Source: Spongospora subterranea f. sp. subterranea | Taxonomy: Eukaryota > Endomyxa: Phytomyxea > Phytomyxea > Plasmodiophorida | Length of the DNA stretch: 64,000 nt | Reading direction: 5' to 3' | Assembly: GCA_049724395.1 (NCBI GenBank) | Contig: JAUGWO010000156.1 | Coordinates: 147,587 to 211,586 of the forward strand | In this document: positions 1-11,757 of the stretch, piece by piece | Layout of the letters: each line of letters opens with the position of its first letter | How positions within the stretch are numbered: the first letter of the stretch is position 1 | Program-made: the position numbers and the translations under genes | The notes under the pieces: model-generated | Database searches by the model: none | Told to the model about the DNA's origin: nothing | What the model saw: only the letters and a program-made list of their open reading frames with translations

Positions 1-1876
1 TGAACAACGTATGAAACCACATTTTTTCGGTGGACATTGAGGTCGCCCTTGAAAAAAATCAGAATTCCCATTTGCTTTGGAACAAAAAAGCACTCACAAA
101 AATATCCACAAATCCTGAAATAACGCCTTTCTTATCAATTCCGCCAAGAATATCCAGTAAAGTTGATTTACCGGCACCACTAGCGCCTGTACCAAAGAAC
201 ATCAAACGAGTATCACGACAGCGTGGATGCAGATCAACCTAAAATAGCGACCATTTCACCTGGATGGACGATCCCTGTGCTCTTTGACAAGATTAGCTTA
301 GGTGGGCGACGTCGACATAACAGTCCATGGCGTCGAGAACTCATCCGATACCCGACATCTTTCCATAACAACCCAAAGGTTCCATGTGGGTTCATCGATG
401 ATGGTAATGGTTCGTCAGGAATATCATCTGAGAAGGAGGTTTAAGCAAACAAGAAAGACTGTACTGGAGGTGGAATAACCGATCAGGATGGCGTCAGGAT
501 GATTTGATAATTCGCTTGAGTTTGAGATGGGACTACCAGTGGATAGACGTTCATAGCCGCCGTCGTCCTTGCCAAAGTGCTTATCAGGTTTGTCATGGCT
601 ATGGTCTAGCATCATCGCCTTGATAGCCGGAGGGGGATTGTTCAACTCCATATTTACATAAACTGCAAGCACAGCTAGCACAAGATACATCGATAGGGCT
701 AGGCTTGACCAAAATCCCATCTGATAAAGCAGATTTACCGATCGAGAATGATTCATCAGGTGGCATACTGACCATTAACATTTCTGATGATTTGTCGATT
801 GCTGGGGCGTTATCTGGTACATAATCTATTTTGGACACACAAGATCCCGTCATGCAATTAACCGGAATCTTGACATTAACAAACGCATCCTAAAAGAGCA
901 AGGGCAACATGTTAACATCACCATGCCACAAACGTTCCCAATTGTTCGAATCGAGGCAAAAACAAAACGGCAAAAGGGTCAGCAGGTTACGAGACCACTT
1001 ACCAATCCGACAGTCATATTGATGTTATGACGCTGCGTGGGATCAATCAGGATGGTCAATGGTGTTTTCTTTTCCTCAAAGCTTTGAATTATCGATTGCA
1101 GAGCCACAGGACACGATGGATCCGTACAGATTTCACACGCTTTTTTTGGACAGGATAAAGTTGATAATGTCCCTGAAACGATCGCTGAGTTCAATTGAGA
1201 CAAATTATCGACCACCGATGGACTACCAGGTGTGTTGGCCAGAAGCGAACAGTCGGAAACGGTGCATTTGAAAAACTGAATAATCGGGCCACACATTCCT
1301 TTGGTCTTTGATGTTCTAGTCCATAATGCAACAACTGCTTGTCGGTTAGGAAGATCGAGCGTAATATTCATTCGATGATCTGAGGCGACACAGCACCATG
1401 TTACAGAACACACGTTGCGTTGCCCATTCCAATGCCATTTCTAACCTTGAAGATTTGCCAGCTGTAGTATTGGGGTAATCTCAGCGGTGCATTCCATGTA
1501 TTTAGCAGCAGCACTGTTGAGCATTGACGAGTCGTACATGAGCCGAGACGTCTCACAGACGTCGGAGTTTGACGGGTTGATAATATCGCAGCCAACGCCA
1601 GTATATCCCACTGGACACGTGCATCGGGTAACTGGAGAAGGACCTTTGCATGGTCTAAACGACCAACAAACCGCTGACCTGAGCAAGTGCAAAAACCGAC
1701 GACATCGGCGCAACTCACCGTGTTGTTTGGCAGTCGTGAGCGCCAAACGCACCGCCATTGACGCACGTTATGGAAGCGGCCTGGCAGGTCGTGTTCACAT
1801 TCTGGCACGGGCACAGGCACTGATCCTGTCCCGAACCGATCGCGATCAGCGCCACCAGTATCGCGACCAGCATCAT
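1..1876 (-). CDS. ABCG-type transporter with EGF-like extracellular domain (Adp1-like), 3' end outside window
   Basis: Predicted membrane ABC transporter of the White/ABCG half-size type with a long cysteine-rich lumenal or extracellular N-terminus, as in yeast Adp1. Reading down the minus strand: a signal-peptide-like start (MMLVAILVALIAIGSG), Cys-rich segments, an EGF-like stretch (CTCPVGYTGVGCD), a further Cys-rich domain, a transmembrane helix near 690 (SLALSMYLVLAVLAVYV), then the nucleotide-binding domain with Walker A GASGAGKSTLLDIL near 130-170. At least six introns of about 35-90 nt join the frames cleanly, for example 1679-1718 (GTGAGT..CAG). The rest of the ATPase and the membrane domain lie beyond base 1. 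I chose the first ATG of a tandem pair. The family call is firm; substrate is unknown. Confidence 0.85.
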
Positions 1877-3286
1877 GGCGAAGTGGTCGAGGCCGCGCTT
1901 ATATCCTCAAATGATCTCAACCTCCGATCTGTCTCACACCGCCCTCAATGATCGGTTCACGCCCCCCTTTGTTATAATGGCCCCTTTCAGCACCCCGTTC
2001 ACACCCGTTGTTTAATAATGATATCGGTAATTGTTGCGCTATGGTCTATTGGTACAGATAGTCCGATCGCGCCTTCTTTCCTATACCCTTAACGATGGCG
2101 CAATCACCCGTACCTGACCATCATCGGGGTGGCACAAGACAGATCGCAATAGATCGGATGGGCATGGGGGATATCTCGCTAGGGGACAGGGATTTTCGAA
2201 CAGCATGACACAAACACGCCAACTGCAATCGACTCGCCGATCACGTGCATTCGTCGTGTGAATCCCAGCCTCATTGAACTCGGTGTTCGGTGTTCCTGGC
2301 AACGCCCCATCACAACTGCCTACTCGTTATGATGATGGCGTCTGATCTGGTGCCCGATCATGCATCCCCGATGGAATTTTACCCCTTGTATATGTGATCG
2401 CAGCGTTGCCCTGAGTCGCCAATGTGGTGTATCGGCTCCTCCCGAATGGGACAAAAAAGGGCGACGATCTGTGTCAAACAGTGCTCGATAAATCGCATGA
2501 TGACTATCGTTGCAATGCATGTCGCCGTCAACGTGTCGTGTCGCTCTTGAGCCGAGTTGAGTGTTCAGCCGGGAGTTTTACCTGTACTCGACATCAGACA
2601 GGACACAAAGGCTCATCATTCGAAATGCGCTTCTTTTACATGTCCAGATGACTTGCAAAACACAAGTGGTATTAGATTTGTCAAACGTGGCGCGTTTCGG
2701 ATTTCCGGACCGTTATTCAGCAAAGCTCGAGCTGAGATTATCCACAGGATAAACAACCAATAATGTGGAATTCGAATATGGTTTTTGATGGTTTGTCGAA
2801 GGTTGAGGACTTGCAATTACTCAATTACCCGTTACGTTCGCACACTACTTTCTACGATTAGTGTACGCCTAGCAGGTTGTGGTCCACAAATTCCTTTAAC
2901 CCCTGACCGAAACTCGTATCAACCTGAGGTCTCGAAATGTCTGATATGATTCTACCATTGGCCGCTCCTGAACTTGATCAGAGCCATCAATACAACCGTT
3001 CAAAGTTTCGTTTGTAGTTTGTGACGCCTTCTACGCGATTAGAAAGAGTGATGTATTCGATAAATTTACACTTTGATCGTCGATAACGGATTATGGCAAA
3101 AGCCAACAAGACGGCAACAACTGCGGTCTGATATCAGGATGGATCAGCAGCTGGGTCTCGTCCTGGTGCATCATGGATTGGCAACTAGATCGTATCCACT
3201 GATTACATATTTCAAGTCCACAGCGATGTTGAAATTGAGGGAGTGAACCACTGCTCAAAACGGTACCCTGATGTCCGACCGATTCA
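1877..3286. other. intergenic or unresolved stretch
   Basis: Only short, overlapping open frames occur on both strands and none gives a recognisable protein or a convincing chain of exons. It contains the 5' region of the ABC transporter and probably the promoter or first exons of the Sel1-repeat gene that follows. I see no RNA gene, repeat or mobile element. Confidence 0.4.
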
Positions 3287-3826
3287 ATGGCGCCACATCA
3301 TTCGACACGTGAATCAACTGGTACTGGACGCGGTTTGAAGGGTTTTGGGGGTCACAACAACAATGGTGCTGATCATGATGTTGGTTATAATTCAGTGAGC
3401 GATATTTTTTTCCAAAGGGTCATTCTCGATAAAGTCACGCGCAACGACAACAATCGCCCAAATAGCGTCGGCCGGAATCGATCAGGAATTCAATCCGTTG
3501 CAATTTTGAAATTAACGATGTTGAGTCAATAGACGATCCCATTGACTCAACTCTTTTCCGATTTTGGTCGATGGTCTCCTTTCTCCTCAGGTCGTAAAGA
3601 GCCCATTACCTTCTTTATCGAATAACAGAAATAACTCGGGCTCTGTTCTTGTTTCGCTTCCAGGCCTGATACACCTGCCGGCGCCAACAACAGCAACAAC
3701 ACCAAATATCAATCACCCCGTCGTCGCGATTAAGGCGCCTTCTTCTTTAACCGGTCTTGTTTATTTGTATTCCATCGCGTAGTTCGCGACTAGCCTTGCG
3801 TCTGTAAGCGGGTCGATCGTTGTCGA

Positions 3827-4738
3827 ATGCCGCTGCGTCTCAGCCAACGTGTCTACGCTCGTGAGATGATCAACATCGTTGACGACAGTTATGTTCTTCC
3901 TGACAACAAACAAGAGCTGTCCCCGATTAGCGATTCCTTTTCCCACGCCAACGAACTGGATCTATCATTGCAGAGCTACCTCCTACCGAATGTCGCCAAA
4001 CGACATTGGAGACAGATACAGGAGACCGGCGATCGGCAAGACGAATTCATGTTGGGATACCATTTCGACGTCGGCGTCAACAGTAATGACGACCTGCCGA
4101 TGGCGCCAAACACACCCCAGGCCATATTCTGGTATACTCGCGCCGCCGATAGGGGGCACATTATCGCCCAGCTCAATCTTGGGGTGCTGTTCGAAACAGG
4201 TCACCAAGGCGTCCAGGAACGAGATTACGAGACGGCCGTGAACTGGTACCATAGAGCGGCGTTGAACGGCCATCAGGGCGCCCAGTTCAATCTGGGCAGG
4301 TTATTCTGGTCGGGGAAAGGCGTCCCCCAGAACCTGCAAACCGCGTTCGGCTACTTCAAGAAGGCCGCCAAGAAGGGCAACCATATGGCCATGACCAATA
4401 TTGGCGCCATGTACATGTCGGGGAACGGGGTTCAGGCCAACCCAGCCGAGGCCCGACGATGGTCGCAACTCGCCGCCATGAAGTCCAACGCCGTCGCACA
4501 TCATAATTTGGGCGTCATGTTCGAGAACGGGATGGGCGGGAGACCGGATCCCGTTCTGGCCGCCATCCATTTCCGACACGCGTTGGATCCCCAAGATGTC
4601 CCATCCGGTGACGGATTCGCTGTCGCGGGATCTACGACGTTCACGCGATCCATTGATATTCACATGAATTGCTCAAGATCTACCGTTAATATTTATTCAA
4701 GTGTCCCTATTACAGTCAATTCCTCTCGAACCCACTAA
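3827..4738 (+). CDS. Sel1-like repeat protein
   Basis: 303-residue open frame made largely of Sel1-type TPR-like repeats. At least four are visible between residues about 100 and 255, each with the A..W...AA..G...A...LG pattern followed by a G.GV turn (for example NLGRLFWSGKGVPQN and NIGAMYMSGNGVQAN). Such solenoids are protein-protein adaptors, often in ER-associated degradation or signalling. The C-terminal 50 residues are Ser/Thr-rich and unlike the repeats. Open, intron-like stretches upstream (3287-3530 and 3564-3760, low-complexity Asn/Ser/Pro) may be 5' exons, so the true start could be earlier than the ATG used here. No signal peptide is evident from this start. Confidence 0.75.
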   Translation: MPLRLSQRVYAREMINIVDDSYVLPDNKQELSPISDSFSHANELDLSLQSYLLPNVAKRHWRQIQETGDRQDEFMLGYHFDVGVNSNDDLPMAPNTPQAIFWYTRAADRGHIIAQLNLGVLFETGHQGVQERDYETAVNWYHRAALNGHQGAQFNLGRLFWSGKGVPQNLQTAFGYFKKAAKKGNHMAMTNIGAMYMSGNGVQANPAEARRWSQLAAMKSNAVAHHNLGVMFENGMGGRPDPVLAAIHFRHALDPQDVPSGDGFAVAGSTTFTRSIDIHMNCSRSTVNIYSSVPITVNSSRTH

Positions 4739-5455
4739 ATCTGTTGTCATTGTCTCGAACGTAGAAAATGATACTGAGTTTCGCTACCTGCTTTTGTAAA
4801 AATTGCATCAACAGGCGCATATCTGTACGAGATTGCAGGTTTACGATTTGAACATATTGGCACATTGTTTACAAGATTCAAACAATATAACGCCAGGCAA
4901 TGACCGCTGTGTTGATGGCGTCGTTAACAAACGGTTGAAGGGTTAGAAACAAACTTCTATGGTAGATGGTGTGGACCGGGCTTGCCAGGAATCATGATCG
5001 AGAACCAATCAACCTTAATCTGATCCGAACCCCCATGTCCACTGTAACTTCGGACTGTTCATGACGCGCCATAACCGGCACTGTTGGCCATATATGGCGA
5101 CTACCCCACCGTGTCCCAGTCGACTTGGCCACCGAACCGGGCACTCACTACAGGGTGCGCACGCACCGTTATTGAAGTGACCGTGTGTGTCGGGCGGTGT
5201 AACGGTTATCTGACTGTGGAGCTGGCCATCCCTTGTGGACAACACTCACTAGGATTGACGTAACATAGGTCATGCATTTACGTGTCAACTGGCAGCTCAA
5301 GTTGTAACAGTAACAAGGGCCATGCTTCCACTGACGACGGGCTGTTCGCTACAGTATAACCCCCACCCTATGTATGGAGTGTCCGCCATGGACATGAGGA
5401 CATGGCGCTACAAGTCCAATTGTGAGGAACCCGCGTTGTTTCATTCACAACGATC
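4739..5455. other. intergenic region
   Basis: No supported gene. It lies between the stop of the Sel1-repeat gene and the start of the aspartic protease and must hold the terminator of the first and the promoter of the second. A 76-codon minus-strand frame (5015-5245) shows no recognisable features. Confidence 0.5.
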
Positions 5456-6933
5456 ATGGCGTCGTTTTTTGAACATCAGGTTCTGGCGATCATCGCTGTG
5501 CTCCTGGTTATCGGTACCGAATGTCGTGTATCCCCGATCCCATTCGCCAGTTACCAGGACGATGGCGTTCGACCATTACCCCGTCATGAAAACGCCAAGA
5601 TCATCCGCGTTCCTGTCTCCAAAGTCGGGAACGATAATCCCACCATGATCAAGTCGATAGTGCATGGAAAATATGGTGATTTTGCGCTCCCTTCAGTGCC
5701 GATTGAAGATTTCATGAATGCGCAATACTATGGAACCGTTTCTGTAGGAACACCACCTCAAAAGTTCAAGGTCGTATTCGACACAGGAAGCTCCAATTTC
5801 TGGGTTCCAGCCAAGACGGTGCGCACTCCCAATCATTCTAAATACGACCATGACGCCTCCAGAACTTACCAAAGCAACGGAACTGAGCTCAGCATTCGCT
5901 ACGGAAGCGGTGATATCTCGGGTTTCGAAAGCAAAGACACGGTTGGAGTTGCCGGAATGAACATCAGCGAGTTCGCTTTCATGGAAACGACGGTCGAACA
6001 CGGCATGTCGTTCTGGTTCGCCAAGTTCGACGGAATCGTAGGAATGGCCTTCCCCAGCATCAGCGTTGGCGGATTGGCGCCAGTTTACCAGGCTCTGTAC
6101 GACTGCGGCATCGTCTATAATAGAATGTTCTCGTTCTTCCTGCCCAGCTCCCCCGAGGAACAAGGCGAGCTGACCTTCGGTGGATTGGACGTCTCCCGGT
6201 ACGCCGGCCCAATGAACTGGTTCCCTTTAGTCACCAAAACGTACTTGGCAAATCATGGTAATCGCTTCGTCCATTGACCTGCAGATTTGCTCAACTAATC
6301 GGGGTGCCTAGGCCGATTCCGTTGCGTTGGGCGCGACCTGCGTTTTCAACCAGACCGTAATCGTCGACACCGGTACGTCGGTCATGATCGGCCCCAAAGC
6401 CTACGTCGATGAATTTATTCACTCACTGAGTAAGTTGTGCAATTTCGCTGGATGATCCCCAATCCGGTACTGATCACGGTTTTGCTCTAGAGGCACCAAT
6501 GATCCGTCTGAACGGGCAGTCTTTCACCAGTTGCGCGCTGACAGGGTCATTCCCCAACTTCAGGGTCGTTTTCAATAACGTGAACTTCGACCTCACTCCC
6601 GACCAATACCTGTAATTGCCCATTATCGCTGAATACTTCGCCATTGTTCTCATTATTGTGTTCAGTATCAAGACGAAAGTGTCCAATGTCGAACTGTGCA
6701 TGGTGGGAATAATGGGAATGGACGTCCCATCTGGCGTTGACGGCGGAAAGTCCTGGATCCTTGGCGACTTGTTCCTTCGCCAGTACTATTCCGTCTACGA
6801 TGTCGATAATGAACGAGTCGGTCTGGCTCCAGTTCACTCGAACAACCAGATGCGACCCATGCGGACGACCCATTCCGAACCCGATGCCGAGTTCATCAAA
6901 TTGCACGAATTCATCAACTCCCTCATCGAATAG
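5456..6933 (+). CDS. secreted pepsin-family (A1) aspartic protease
   Basis: Secreted endopeptidase of family A1. A signal peptide (hydrophobic IIAVLLVIG) and a propeptide precede the mature N-lobe, which has the first catalytic motif VVFDTGSSNFWVP (Asp about residue 109), the flap Tyr in IRYGSGDISG, and the hallmark FDGIVGMAFP. The second catalytic motif IVDTGTS lies near 6355, and the C-lobe ends with WILGDLFLRQYYSVYD. Three introns are seen. Two fit cleanly (6431-6491, GTAAGT..TAG; 6613-6671, GTAATT..CAG). For the first, the acceptor at about 6310 is clear but the best donor is uncertain, leaving a few residues after NWFPLVTKTYL in doubt. Both active-site motifs are intact, so it should be functional in the secretory pathway, vacuole or outside the cell. 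Confidence 0.9.
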
Positions 6934-7081
6934 AACAATTGATCCCGAATACACTTTCGTTATAACAACTCGTCTCTCAGATTGAATCACTTTTGGCCAA
7001 TAATTCTGGAAGCTGCTGTCAATTGTGAAACTAGGGTTTTCCCATTCGACATACCAATGGTTTATGTGATTTTGTATTATT

Positions 7082-7893
7082 TCATAACGATTCAACTGAT
7101 TCAGTATCGCCATATGATATATTTGAGGCGACCGTCAAGACAAATACTGACACGGAGGGATACGCCCCCTTGCTGCTGGAAATTATTCGCTTTTCCATAC
7201 TTGGCAGCATTTTCTTTGCAAACGGAATACCTAGCGTGAAGGTCTCCGCCTCCTTTCCTTCGAAATGAAGAATGGCACGAGACTCCGGGCACCCCAGAAC
7301 ATGAACCTTGGAGCTCGGCTTGATGTAAAATGAATGTTCAGCACCTTGCCATTCGACGAGATTGCCGCTGACAGTGAATAATTTGTTATAATGTTCAAAA
7401 TCCGCCCACCACACAATCTCATATGGTCTTAAATCAAACTGAAAACCTGTTTTTTTGATTCTCATTGGAGTACGCCTCTGCAGCTGTAAGGTCTAAATCG
7501 TCTGAGGATTCAGCCGCACACGATTTGAAATCGCGTTTTGCGCCAATCATCATCGGTTGAAGTTCGTCAGCATTGTCATGGGCGACCATTCCATGAGCAG
7601 CATCTCTTCCACAGAGACATTTGGTGTCAGAAAGTCCTATTTCCCTCAACTCCCTCACGAGAACCTGGAACACCGGGAGCGACATTCGGAACATGTCGTT
7701 GATTCTATGACTATTGCCATGAATTACTTTCCTGCACCCATGCACGTCCAGTCCTAACGGACGTATGATAGGGCAGTTTATACAGAAATCGGTCAGAATA
7801 CCACTTGGCAACTGCCACGATTGCAATCTGACTTCGCTTGGAGAGCACCAGACCACGAACGTGTTGTTTTTCCATTTGAAAAAGGCGCGTCAC
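7082..7893 (-). CDS. hypothetical protein, probably two or more exons
   Basis: Two consecutive minus-strand frames look protein-like. The upstream one (7434-7856) contains HRINDMFRMSLPVFQVLV. The downstream one (7082-7465) contains LFTVSGNLVEWQGAEHSFYI and a run rich in beta-strand-like residues. The frames meet near 7450, where a short intron is plausible but I could not find one that joins in phase. The FRMS..VF..L..L pattern resembles the start of PIF/Harbinger-type nucleases, but the usual downstream motifs are missing. No function is assigned. The 5' part overlaps a plus-strand open frame, so only one of the two is likely real there. Confidence 0.4.
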
Positions 7894-8388
7894 ATAGTTG
7901 TCAATGTCGTGATAACTTCATATCACAATAACGCTGTAGCAATATCATTGTTCGGAATATTGCGATCATTTATTGGGCCGGCATCCAGACGAGCCCTAGC
8001 TTTCATATTGGGTTTGACCTGTGAAAATAACCAGTTTCTGCGCTGGGTTTTTCTGAGACTGGAAAAACCGGTTTCTGCAGTCGTTTCGATCTCCAGCGCA
8101 ATCCGCAGTGTTCAACAAATGACTTCAGCTGATGAAGGGATTTGGTTTTATCAATACGCATCTGCCATCATCGGAGCCCAGCCGCAATCGTTCAGAACGT
8201 TAACGTGGAGAAGAAAATGGCACATTTTGGCATCTGCTTGCCCGCATGCCTTCGAGTATGGCTTGATATTCGTTGCTCGCACGCAGGATTGCGACGAGAA
8301 CACCTTCCTGATGGGCCTCAACTTCTCTCAGTCTTACCGGCCAGAGGATGACGCATGTCCAGTTGTCAAGATCACACAATCTTTGTGA
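7891..8388 (+). CDS. hypothetical protein
   Basis: Plus-strand open frame of over 160 codons without stops after the overlap with the minus-strand gene (the frame itself is open from 7765). It contains two hydrophobic patches (VVNVVITSY and AFILGLTCEN) and ends with a polar tail. I do not recognise a family. Start codon and upstream exons are unknown. The next gene downstream is convergent. Confidence 0.3.
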   Translation, partial: HIVVNVVITSYHNNAVAISLFGILRSFIGPASRRALAFILGLTCENNQFLRWVFLRLEKPVSAVVSISSAIRSVQQMTSADEGIWFYQYASAIIGAQPQSFRTLTWRRKWHILASACPHAFEYGLIFVARTQDCDENTFLMGLNFSQSYRPEDDACPVVKITQSL

Positions 8389-8496
8389 TTAGGACAAGTG
8401 TTAAAAACAACCGAATGGACTGCCGACACGATCAAAGAGATATTTTTTACAGTTTAATGATAACCTGAAGAATAGGGAATGCTGGATGGATAAGCT

Positions 8497-8910
8497 TCAG
8501 ATGGTGATTTCGACATGATCGGATCCAGGGATAGGATACGATAAGGAGGCGCTCGACATGAATCGCGACACGACCTCGATCACCAAATCGGATTGACGCT
8601 CGGCAACGAGCACCGTCCTGAACAATCGCTGGCCGATCGCCCATTGCCGACCGGCCAATCGTATCGCCCTGACCAGGTTGGCGATCAGCGAGTATAGGGG
8701 ACCGGGTTGAGTTCGTCGGTAATCGCCTAACAGGAACACCACGTAAACCCGGTCGTTATCACACGCGATCCGCTCCAATGTTGGCTTTGGGAACCCAATA
8801 GCCCCTGCCAAACACGAATCAATATCAACAGATCGCCAACAGCCGAGCTCTAAACCCAAACGATCACACAATAAACGATCACTCAGAAATAACGTTAATG
8901 GCGCTAACAA
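8497..8910 (-). CDS. hypothetical protein
   Basis: 137-codon minus-strand frame. The stretch GAIGFPKPTLERIACDNDR followed by VYVVFLLGDYRRTQPGPL and a helical C-terminal part looks like real coding sequence. Upstream of GAIGFP an intron of the local type (GTTGAT..GGCAG, about 8816-8840) is possible, so the first 30 residues may be wrong. No family recognised. Confidence 0.4.
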   Translation of the reverse strand: MLAPLTLFLSDRLLCDRLGLELGCWRSVDIDSCLAGAIGFPKPTLERIACDNDRVYVVFLLGDYRRTQPGPLYSLIANLVRAIRLAGRQWAIGQRLFRTVLVAERQSDLVIEVVSRFMSSASLSYPIPGSDHVEITI

Positions 8911-9661
8911 CTAGGGGTTGAAATTTCATGAAAAGAGCAAGTTGTAGTAAAAGCGTTGAGATACGAGGGCGATTGAATGATGAGGGGTTGACGTGTCTGT
9001 GAATATTGGACCTGGATTCGATGGGGCTACGATGGGCCGAAACGGCTCATTGGAACATGGACCGAACATGATGGCGATATAGGTCGGGGAATACAGTAAT
9101 CTGGCCGTCATTGGGGTGATGACGCCAACCCTGTTGTGTGTCGATTGGGGGGAAAAGGGATATCTTATCTCCAGAACTGGACGGAATCAGCAGAAGATCC
9201 CGAATCAGATTGTGACGTCGGAACCAGAACCGGATCCTGATCTGGATATCTGTCCCGTCCCAACGATGACTCACCATTGATTCATTTGTTCACGGTTTAT
9301 GCACCTAATCGCCGTCTATCTGGCCCCGCTTCATCATTCCAACCGCATCGACATCGATCCAGATAAATTTGCACCAGATTACTTTGTTATTATTCCACAT
9401 CTTCCTCTTGGAGATTCGTCAGAAACCGTCTTTCTGGGTCTGTTGATAGAAATAGGTCCGAACAATCAACCACCAGCAGTTGGATTCCCAAATTATTCGA
9501 GCTGGGACAGGTCATTTTGCTTTCAGCTCGACTATTTCAATGAAATCTTCCTACTAACTAGTTTCCACCTGGCAATTCAACGAACAAGGGAAGATTTGAA
9601 TAAACATTTCCCCGTTTTCCCATAGATTTGACAAGAAAATCCGGTAGATAAATGATGAATA
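8911..9661. other. unresolved stretch
   Basis: Holds a 108-codon plus-strand frame (9299-9625) and a 76-codon minus-strand frame (9047-9277). Neither has recognisable motifs or clear splice partners. It also contains the 3' end region of the glycosyltransferase-like gene. Confidence 0.35.
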
Positions 9662-10711
9662 TTATTGGTGCTTCAAAATAACCAATCCGTCCTTGCTCTT
9701 GACGACGGCCCAATCCAGATCGTTGACGTCGCAGGAGCCGATCATTCCGTATTTCAGAAACACGCCCTCGTTCAGTGTGGACGCCGGCGAGAAATGGCTC
9801 CCGTACAGCTTCAGGTCGCCTTTCCCGCCGTGATTCACATGGATGGCGTCGACGACCGGCGTCGTGTTGATCGTCACGATCCCACCGGTGGCGCTGGCCC
9901 AGCCCACGATCCAGTTGTCGAACCCGATTCCGCCCAACACAAACGGGGGCAACGACCTCCAATCCCAATCCCCGTCCCGATTCCACAGGAAGTAATCGGC
10001 CGTGATGTCCTCGAACATCGTTCCCGACGACCGAATGAACGCGTCGAATTTCCTCCAGATTTCTTGGTCGATTTCGTGGTCCATCGGCATCAAATCGTCC
10101 GGAACGTCGACGTTCTTCCTGACGCCGGTGATGAAATATCGCCGCCAAGAATTAGCGACGGCGTTCGCCACGATTTCCTGCAAGGCGACGGCGAAGTTGT
10201 CGAGGAATATGATGTCGCTGTTGGCGAATCCCACGATAGGAGTCGGGGCAAGCTTAGTGACGAGCTCGAAGGCGTGATTGTAGGTGAGATCCCCTATGGA
10301 GGAACCGCTTTCCGGTTGAATTGTGGCGATCCCCAGTGTGTGAGCCAACTGAATCAATGGACAGGACGTGGTCAGAATCAGGAAATTCACGTTCGGCGAT
10401 AACAGCGCCCGAGAATGGAGAATATAGCGGAGATGGCGTAATCCGCCTGAATTATACGTGTGTTTACTGATGGACTTCATGGAGAGGATGATTGTGGCGA
10501 CCGCATTCGGATTCAACCCCCCATGCAATCCGGGGCGATGGCAGGCTGATTGGGCAATGAAGGCGGCGGTGGATTGGGGAGCGCAGGCGGGAGGGCGATT
10601 GTGGATGGCGATGTAGAGGAAGATGAGCTGTGTGATAGTGAAAGGGAGGACGAGGCGGGAGAAGGAGATGGGGGAGAGGTGATGACGCCGGTCATGGTCT
10701 CGGGATGCCAT
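9662..10711 (-). CDS. type II membrane glycosyltransferase-like protein
   Basis: Intronless 349-residue frame. A short basic cytosolic N-terminus is followed by a single hydrophobic anchor at about residues 19-37 (LVLPFTITQLIFLYIAI), the topology of Golgi glycosyltransferases. The lumenal part has a Rossmann-like start (ATIILSMKS), a candidate nucleotide-sugar and metal site in VGFANSDIIFLDN, and a C-terminal block with DYFLWNRDGDWDW and FVLGGIGFDNWIVGW. That combination is typical of GT-A fold enzymes found in many protists. The donor and acceptor sugars cannot be told from sequence. A plus-strand frame of 245 codons across the same DNA is a shadow. Confidence 0.75.
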   Translation of the reverse strand: MASRDHDRRHHLSPISFSRLVLPFTITQLIFLYIAIHNRPPACAPQSTAAFIAQSACHRPGLHGGLNPNAVATIILSMKSISKHTYNSGGLRHLRYILHSRALLSPNVNFLILTTSCPLIQLAHTLGIATIQPESGSSIGDLTYNHAFELVTKLAPTPIVGFANSDIIFLDNFAVALQEIVANAVANSWRRYFITGVRKNVDVPDDLMPMDHEIDQEIWRKFDAFIRSSGTMFEDITADYFLWNRDGDWDWRSLPPFVLGGIGFDNWIVGWASATGGIVTINTTPVVDAIHVNHGGKGDLKLYGSHFSPASTLNEGVFLKYGMIGSCDVNDLDWAVVKSKDGLVILKHQ

Positions 10712-11172
10712 TCAACCGATTTATCGGGTCCAATCCCATAGGCAGGATGAAGCCAGTCCTGGACCACTGGCCCTCTAGCGCCATGTCTGTGACCGAATAT
10801 CACAGACGATTGTTGATTGGTTATTGTCACGATAGGTTCTGACGATATTGAACCCTGAAAGAGCCTCATCTTATTGCACCCATTAATGTCAAACGCGTTG
10901 GTTTCTACAGATGTGAAAACAAGAACCAAAGGGCTGTACAATTATTCCCCGGCCCTGTACATCATTATGGAAGGCGTTCGAGATGATTCTTATGAAAGAA
11001 TCAATGGATTTGACACAAATCAAGGTGTTCACGAAGCACTTGAGGACAGGAAGGTTTTACATTAGTCGATGTGATATCCCGATGACAGCTTTGATTCGAT
11101 GCTGAGTGCAGTGTGAAGTCATTTGAGTGATCAAGTTCTGCATATGGTGGCAGAACTATATATCACCTTGGT
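10712..11172. other. intergenic or unresolved stretch
   Basis: Short open frames only. A plus-strand run around 10960-11060 (YIIMEGVRDDSYERINGFD) looks protein-like, but I could not connect it to further exons. It may contain the 5' region of the minus-strand glycosyltransferase-like gene. Confidence 0.3.
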
Positions 11173-11757
11173 AAGGCCAATAAGTCTGAATCAGCTTTAT
11201 CCAGAATTGCGATTTGATGACCGAGCAGCAGGATTTGAAACTATTAATTGATCGGAACAACATTGTTTTTGGCTGATGAACTTTTCCAAAAAGTTCATCG
11301 CGAAATGTACGTCGAAATCCTGAATCTTGAGGCGTTCGCCTGGTATGAGCAAGAGCGCCGGTCGAATAATCAGACTGTATTCCGGGGAGTATCTGCCAAG
11401 AATGAGGAGAATGGCGCCTACATGACGGGGGTGAGACAACCAATATGTGATGACAACTCACACTGGTGTTTTAATGGGTTGTTGTTTTCTCTGCAATAAA
11501 GGGATTCTTTCTCTACAGTGAGGACTTGCAATACATTATTGAAAAACACATGTCTCACAACAAAGAACAGGCCACCCGTTAGAAGCAACACTTTATTCCT
11601 ATGCAGGCTTGACTCGCGATCATGAAAAAGTGTGTTCAAACCTCAAACAATGAAGAGGATTTTGTCACTTTTATTAGCAGGTTGATCATGGTATTGCTGG
11701 CTGTCCGATAACTCTATGAACTTTGCATCGTACAGGACCAGATACGGCAGTTCTTAC
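11173..11757 (-). CDS. hypothetical multi-exon protein
   Basis: Three minus-strand blocks join through short introns. The first contains LPYLVLYDAKFIELSDSQQ (about 11650-11757). The second contains HRNKVLLLTGGLFFVVRHVF and ends at KHQC. The third contains AILLILGRYSPEYSLIIRP. The second intron (GTGAGTTG..ATGTAG, about 11414-11456) joins cleanly. The 3' end is uncertain: either a final intron leads to a stop near 11173, or the frame stops at about 11197. The second block, with LLLTGG in the middle of a hydrophobic strand, faintly resembles a rhodanese fold, but I do not claim a family. The 5' exons upstream of 11757 were not found. Confidence 0.4.

Noticed and set aside
7434-7856. PIF/Harbinger-like transposase start on the minus strand (FRMSLPVFQVLV)
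   Set aside because: Only one short motif fits; the DDE residues and the rest of the nuclease are absent, so I left it as a hypothetical gene.
9665-10402. 245-codon plus-strand frame rich in Arg and Asp
   Set aside because: It is the antisense of the glycosyltransferase-like gene, which has a membrane anchor and family-like motifs.
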